A stretch of 7,854 nt of DNA from Candidatus Diapherotrites archaeon CG08_land_8_20_14_0_20_34_12. GTDB lineage: Archaea; Iainarchaeota; Iainarchaeia; Iainarchaeales; 0-14-0-20-34-12. Location of the stretch: positions 1-7,854 of the forward strand of contig PEXL01000049.1 in assembly GCA_002779065.1 (NCBI GenBank). The letters are read 5' to 3'. Position numbers and translations under genes: made by a program. The notes under the pieces are model-generated. The model saw only the letters and a list, made by a program, of their open reading frames with translations. It was not told the origin of the DNA and ran no database searches. Positions 5,371 to 7,854 of the stretch are shown here, in pieces (within the stretch, counting starts at the first letter, position 1; each line of letters starts with the position of its first letter).

Positions 5371-6021
5371 ATGATCATTGCAGGCATTGATGAAGCTGGG
5401 AGAGGCCCTTGCATTGGCCCACTCGTTATTGGGCTTGTCAGCATAGATAAGGATAAGGAAGAAGAATTGATTGAAATAGGCGTAAAAGATTCAAAATTGC
5501 TTGAAAAGGATGTAAGAGAAAGGCTTTACCCTGAAGTCAAAAAGCTTGCAAAAGAATATTATACAATAAAAATTCCAGCGAATGAAATTGATTCTTTAAT
5601 GAATAGGTATTCATTAAATGAGATTGAAGCAATGAAATCTGCTTTTCTTGTGAATCAACTCAAAGTAAGGCCAAATATTGTGCTTGCTGATTCTCCAGAC
5701 ACTTTAGAAAGCAATTATGCTGAAAGGATTAAGAGGTATTTAAGTTTCAAAATAAATATCAAAAGCGAACATAAGGCTGATTTTAATTATGTTGTGGTTG
5801 GTGCTGCAAGCATACTTGCAAAGGTGGAAAGGGATAATGAAATTGAGGAAATGCACAAAATATATGGCAACTTTGGTACTGGCTATCCGCATGATGAAAG
5901 AACTATTAAATTCATCAAGGAATTTTTGGATAAAAATGACAAGTTGCCGGATATTGTAAGAAAAAAATGGAGCACAACAGATGGCATTTTGAATAATAAA
6001 TACCAAACAAAATTATTCTGA
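5371..6021 (+). CDS. rnhB: Ribonuclease HII
   Basis: RNase HII cuts the RNA strand of RNA-DNA hybrids and incises single ribonucleotides embedded in DNA; it serves replication and repair in the cytosol. The catalytic DEDD set is complete: D7 and E8 in GIDEAGRGP, D107 in VLADSPD, and D137 in KADFNYVVVGAASILAKVERD. GTGYPHDERT (169-178) and RKKW (197-200) are further family features. At 216 residues it is a full-length archaeal enzyme. The C-terminus, YQTKLF, has Gln and Leu-Phe in the manner of a shortened PCNA-interacting motif; archaeal homologs often end in such a motif, so clamp binding is possible but weakly supported. The ATG at 5371 follows AGGA by 5 nt. It is a housekeeping gene flanked on both sides by accessory genes. 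Confidence 0.96.
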   Translation: MIIAGIDEAGRGPCIGPLVIGLVSIDKDKEEELIEIGVKDSKLLEKDVRERLYPEVKKLAKEYYTIKIPANEIDSLMNRYSLNEIEAMKSAFLVNQLKVRPNIVLADSPDTLESNYAERIKRYLSFKINIKSEHKADFNYVVVGAASILAKVERDNEIEEMHKIYGNFGTGYPHDERTIKFIKEFLDKNDKLPDIVRKKWSTTDGILNNKYQTKLF

Positions 6022-6070
6022 AAAAAATGCTAATGATTATTTTGAATTGTTTTTGAATTATGTACTTGAT

Positions 6071-6088
6071 AAAAACGTTTTTAATAAG
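6071..6088 (+). promoter_or_regulatory. Promoter of hsp20 with palindrome
   Basis: AAAAACGTTTTT (6071-6082) is a perfect 12-bp palindrome that runs into the TATA-like TTTTTAATAAG (6078-6088). The TATA centre is about 26 nt upstream of the ATG at 6110, the spacing expected for a leaderless message. The palindrome could bind a heat-shock or general regulator; this is not shown by the sequence. Confidence 0.5.
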
Positions 6089-6109
6089 TAAACTCCTAAA
6101 TTGATTATT

Positions 6110-6619
6110 ATGTTTGAGTTTTTTGATAAAAAGAAGAAGCCTGTTGACCCGGATAACAGTAATTTCCATGAGATACATATAAACATGGAAAATATCGAAA
6201 AACAAATGGATGACTTAATGAAAGACATGATGTCTTCCCAGAATGTTCAACCTGGTAAACCCAATTTTTTCAGTGTTTCAATAAAGATTGATAAAAATGG
6301 AAATAAAACAATCAAAAAATCAAATGATGTGCCACAAGATACGCAAAATTCTCAGGAGCAAATGCTAAAATTCAATGAACCTTTATCAGATGTTCATGAT
6401 TTGAAGAATAAATTTTCGGTTATTGCAGATCTGCAGGGAATGACAGAAAAGGATGTAAAAATAAATGTTGAAAAAGAACATATTTTAACAATAAATGCGA
6501 ATGATGGCCAAAGATCATTTGCAAAGAAGGTTGAATTGCCTTCTTTGATTGATGAAAAAAGCCTAAAGGCTAATTTTAAGAACGGGATTTTAGAGATTAC
6601 CTTAAATAAGAAAAAGTAA
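6110..6619 (+). CDS. hsp20: Hsp20/alpha-crystallin family small heat-shock protein
   Basis: An ATP-independent holdase chaperone that binds unfolding proteins, cytosolic. The alpha-crystallin domain fills the C-terminal half (about 90-169): EPLSDVHDLKNKFSVIADLQGM, DVKINVEKEHILTI, then KKVELPSLIDEKSLKANFKNGILEITL with the diagnostic ANFKNGIL (154-161). The N-terminal half is atypical: acidic, with a Met-rich amphipathic helix (NMENIEKQMDDLMKDMM, 25-41), then FFSVSIKIDKNGNKTIK, as in a subset of archaeal Hsp20 proteins. It ends right after the last beta strand (LNKKK), so the C-terminal I-x-I/V tail that joins dimers into large oligomers is missing. I chose ATG 6110 because it fits a leaderless start from the TATA box at 6078-6088; in-frame TTG 6101 would add three residues. 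No clear terminator follows. Confidence 0.92.
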   Translation: MFEFFDKKKKPVDPDNSNFHEIHINMENIEKQMDDLMKDMMSSQNVQPGKPNFFSVSIKIDKNGNKTIKKSNDVPQDTQNSQEQMLKFNEPLSDVHDLKNKFSVIADLQGMTEKDVKINVEKEHILTINANDGQRSFAKKVELPSLIDEKSLKANFKNGILEITLNKKK

Positions 6620-6666
6620 TATCGGTTTTCTCAAAGTAGCATATCAAAACAAATATAAGCTGAACC

Positions 6667-6783
6667 TAATTCTTTACTATATAACACAATCAAATTAAAA
6701 AAAGGGAGGGAACTGAAATGAAAATTAAGAATTTTTTATTGATTTCTTTTGCGCTTTTGGTTTTATTTTCAAGCGTTAATGCA
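6667..6783 (+). repeat. Leader/signal-peptide repeat, copy B
   Basis: Second copy of the repeat at 3025-3139, in the same orientation and about 3.6 kb away. It includes TATATAACACAATCAAATT, the ribosome binding site GGGAGGG (6704-6710), the ATG at 6718 and the signal peptide. Differences fall mostly in silent or neutral positions; only residues 10 (Cys to Ser) and 21 (Ser to Asn) of the signal peptide change. The AATATAAG at 6650-6657 just upstream may be the TATA box. Confidence 0.85.
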
Positions 6784-7530
6784 GTTATTTTAACAAATAA
6801 GACATATACCTAAAAATTTAGTGGCGTAGCCTACACAGATAAGATAAAAGAAGAACTTAACTTTTCAAGTGACATACTTATGAAATATACAATAACATTC
6901 ACAAAGGGCCTTCCTTTAACTGAAAAGACTAATCAGACAATGTCTCAAGCAAATAAATTCAAGTGGGATACAGGAATAGACAGTATCACAATTCCTTTAT
7001 TTGGAACAACATTTACTCTTATGGAAGCTTACGGACTGGATAACAGCAATAGTGCTCAAGAAATAAAAGTTTACAAAAAAATAGGTGAAAGTAAAGTTAT
7101 TTTAGATACTGTTAAAGTAACCGATGCTGGAACTGATAATGGAAAATATGCGGCTTGGTTAACCCTTAACGGAGTAAACAAAACAATTTATGTTAATGGT
7201 GAATCTCTTACCGTAAATGGAACTGGAACTTATGCAGATCAAAAACTATTTATTGTACTCACTAATGTATATAATGAAGACGATGGAGATGACGCTATAT
7301 TCTTTGCAGAGTTTCAATTACAAGATATTACTGGTAATGTAATTGATAAAATAGGAAGTGCGATAAGTGGAACAGACCTAGGCAAAGAACTTCAGCTAAC
7401 TAACTCCAAAACATACTCTCTAAAATCAGGCAGCGGATCTATTCCAGGATGGAACATTAAGTTTGGCAGAGTAACACAGGGAAGTAATCCAAGTGTAAAA
7501 GTAATAAAATCAATAACATTAACAAAATAA
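6718..7530 (+). pseudogene. Secreted protein paralog B, interrupted by TAA
   Basis: Paralog of the secreted protein at 3074-3943. The ATG at 6718, with GGGAGGG 7 nt upstream, opens a signal peptide identical at 20 of 22 residues (SVNA before V23). Codon 32 is TAA (6811-6813), after which the same frame stays open for 238 codons to TAA 7528-7530. The rest is beta-rich, contains SITIPLFGTTFTL at about 89-101 of the unbroken frame, an acidic NEDDGDDA loop and the shared VIKSITLTK tail. Sequons include NKT before the stop and NFS, NQT, NKT and NGT after it. The downstream open part alone, from ATG 6880, codes for 216 residues without a signal peptide or ribosome binding site. The simplest reading is one recent nonsense mutation; a sequencing error or a switchable allele are alternatives. 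Confidence 0.75.
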
Positions 7531-7536
7531 AATAGT
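7501..7536 (+). repeat. 3'-end repeat of secreted paralogs, copy B
   Basis: Matches 3914-3949 at 32 of 36 positions and encodes the same VIKSITLTK end plus TAAAATAGT after the stop. Similarity ends where each gene's own terminator hairpin begins, and the two hairpins differ in sequence. Confidence 0.7.
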
Positions 7537-7563
7537 AAAGATGGATTCATTTCATCTTTTTTT
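7537..7563 (+). terminator. Hairpin terminator after paralog B
   Basis: AAAGATG (7537-7543) pairs with CATCTTT (7553-7559); a G-T and an A-T pair can extend the stem to 9 bp with a 5-nt loop. Seven Ts run from 7557 to 7563. It lies between two convergent genes and could also slow transcription from the minus-strand gene, whose stop is 20 nt to the right. Confidence 0.6.
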
Positions 7564-7582
7564 CTTATTTTTAACTAAAATT

Positions 7583-7762
7583 TTACTGCTGATTCTGCAC
7601 TTCATCAATATATTTGCTTTTGCATGAAGCAGTACAGAATCCTTGTAAATAGAGATGATCTAATTGCCTGTCAAGCTCCTTGCCGCAATATAAGCAGCGC
7701 CTAACAGGCCTTACCCCGCCTAATCTAGTATTGCCTTTCTTCAAATAATCTGAAAAGTCCAT
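7583..7762 (-). CDS. 59-residue zinc-finger protein
   Basis: A short minus-strand gene: ATG at 7762-7760, TAA at 7585-7583. The protein has C23-x2-C26 (RRCLYCGKEL) and C43-x3-C47 (GFCTASCKSKYI), a four-cysteine zinc site of treble-clef or FCS-like style, with a basic lead-in (RLGGVRPVRR) that suits nucleic-acid contact. The spacing and the FC-x-x-x-C pattern are typical of small archaeal zinc fingers, but I cannot name the family. The start is strongly supported by GAGGGG on the minus strand (7772-7767) 4 nt from the ATG. The 16-nt block around the start is identical to that of the cysteine-rich gene at 4944-5249, and the first residues MDFSDY echo MDISEY there. It is convergent with the interrupted secreted-protein gene, and its promoter lies at the right edge of the window. 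Confidence 0.85.
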   Translation of the reverse strand: MDFSDYLKKGNTRLGGVRPVRRCLYCGKELDRQLDHLYLQGFCTASCKSKYIDEVQNQQ

Positions 7763-7766
7763 GTTA

Positions 7767-7840
7767 CCCCTCTTTATACAGTTATTATGCTATTATGCAA
7801 TTATAGCTAATATCTTAAATAGCATACTATTTAAATAAAT
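7767..7840 (-). promoter_or_regulatory. Promoter region of the minus-strand zinc-finger gene
   Basis: TTAAATAG (7815-7822) and CTATTTAA (7827-7834) form a perfect inverted repeat with a 4-nt spacer; each arm contains a TATA-like core on the minus strand (ATTTATTTAAATAG reads into the right arm). A start between about 7790 and 7805 is likely. The ribosome binding site GAGGGG is at 7772-7767. An 8-bp unit TATTATGC is repeated in tandem at 7783-7798 within the leader. The inverted repeat may be an operator. Confidence 0.45.
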
Positions 7841-7854
7841 TTTTCATTCCTTTA

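Noticed and set aside
6811..6813. Stop-codon recoding (selenocysteine or pyrrolysine type) in paralog B
   Set aside because: The codon is TAA, which is not known to be used for either residue, and no SECIS-like hairpin is evident. A nonsense mutation is simpler.
7783..7798. Tandem TATTATGC repeat as a CRISPR or phase-variation tract
   Set aside because: Only two 8-bp units in AT-rich leader DNA; too short and too few to mean an array or a slippage tract.

Overview
This is an AT-rich archaeal window. The clearest markers are a transcription factor B (TFB) with a zinc ribbon and two cyclin-like repeats, an archaeal-type RNase HII, TATA boxes upstream of most genes, and Shine-Dalgarno motifs of the GGAGG/GGTG type. 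The small genes, low GC, lysine-rich proteins and secreted proteins of an S-layer-like style would fit a DPANN-type archaeon (Woesearchaeota/Pacearchaeota-like). That lineage is an inference from style; no 16S gene or other lineage marker is present.

Layout. 1-412: the last codons of a lysine-rich protein and a small conserved-looking protein of unknown function, probably one operon. 451-1484: tfb, with nested palindromes and TATA elements upstream and a hairpin plus T-tract terminator. 1592-2972: a type IV AbiE toxin-antitoxin operon (abiEi-abiEii, overlapping by ATGA), with a perfect 16-bp palindrome as probable AbiEi operator. 3025-3985: a secreted protein with signal peptide. 4059-4853: a probable TumE-TumA toxin-antitoxin pair. 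4944-5249: a small cysteine-rich protein. 5371-6021: rnhB. 6110-6619: an Hsp20-family small heat-shock protein, probably on a leaderless transcript. 6667-7563: a second secreted-protein gene, interrupted by one in-frame TAA. 7583-7762: a 59-residue zinc-finger protein on the minus strand, convergent with it.

The most unusual feature is the pair of secreted-protein genes. They share about 115 bp of upstream region, ribosome binding site and signal peptide at roughly 92% identity, and a 36-bp 3' end that encodes an identical KSITLTK tail, but their mature middles are strongly diverged. The second copy has a nonsense codon just after the signal peptide while the rest of its frame stays open. The two small cysteine-rich genes also share a 16-nt block around their start codons and similar first residues. 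Together with the two toxin-antitoxin modules, this makes the stretch between tfb and the right edge look like an accessory region interleaved with housekeeping genes (rnhB, hsp20). Hairpin plus T-tract structures, similar to bacterial intrinsic terminators, follow four genes.
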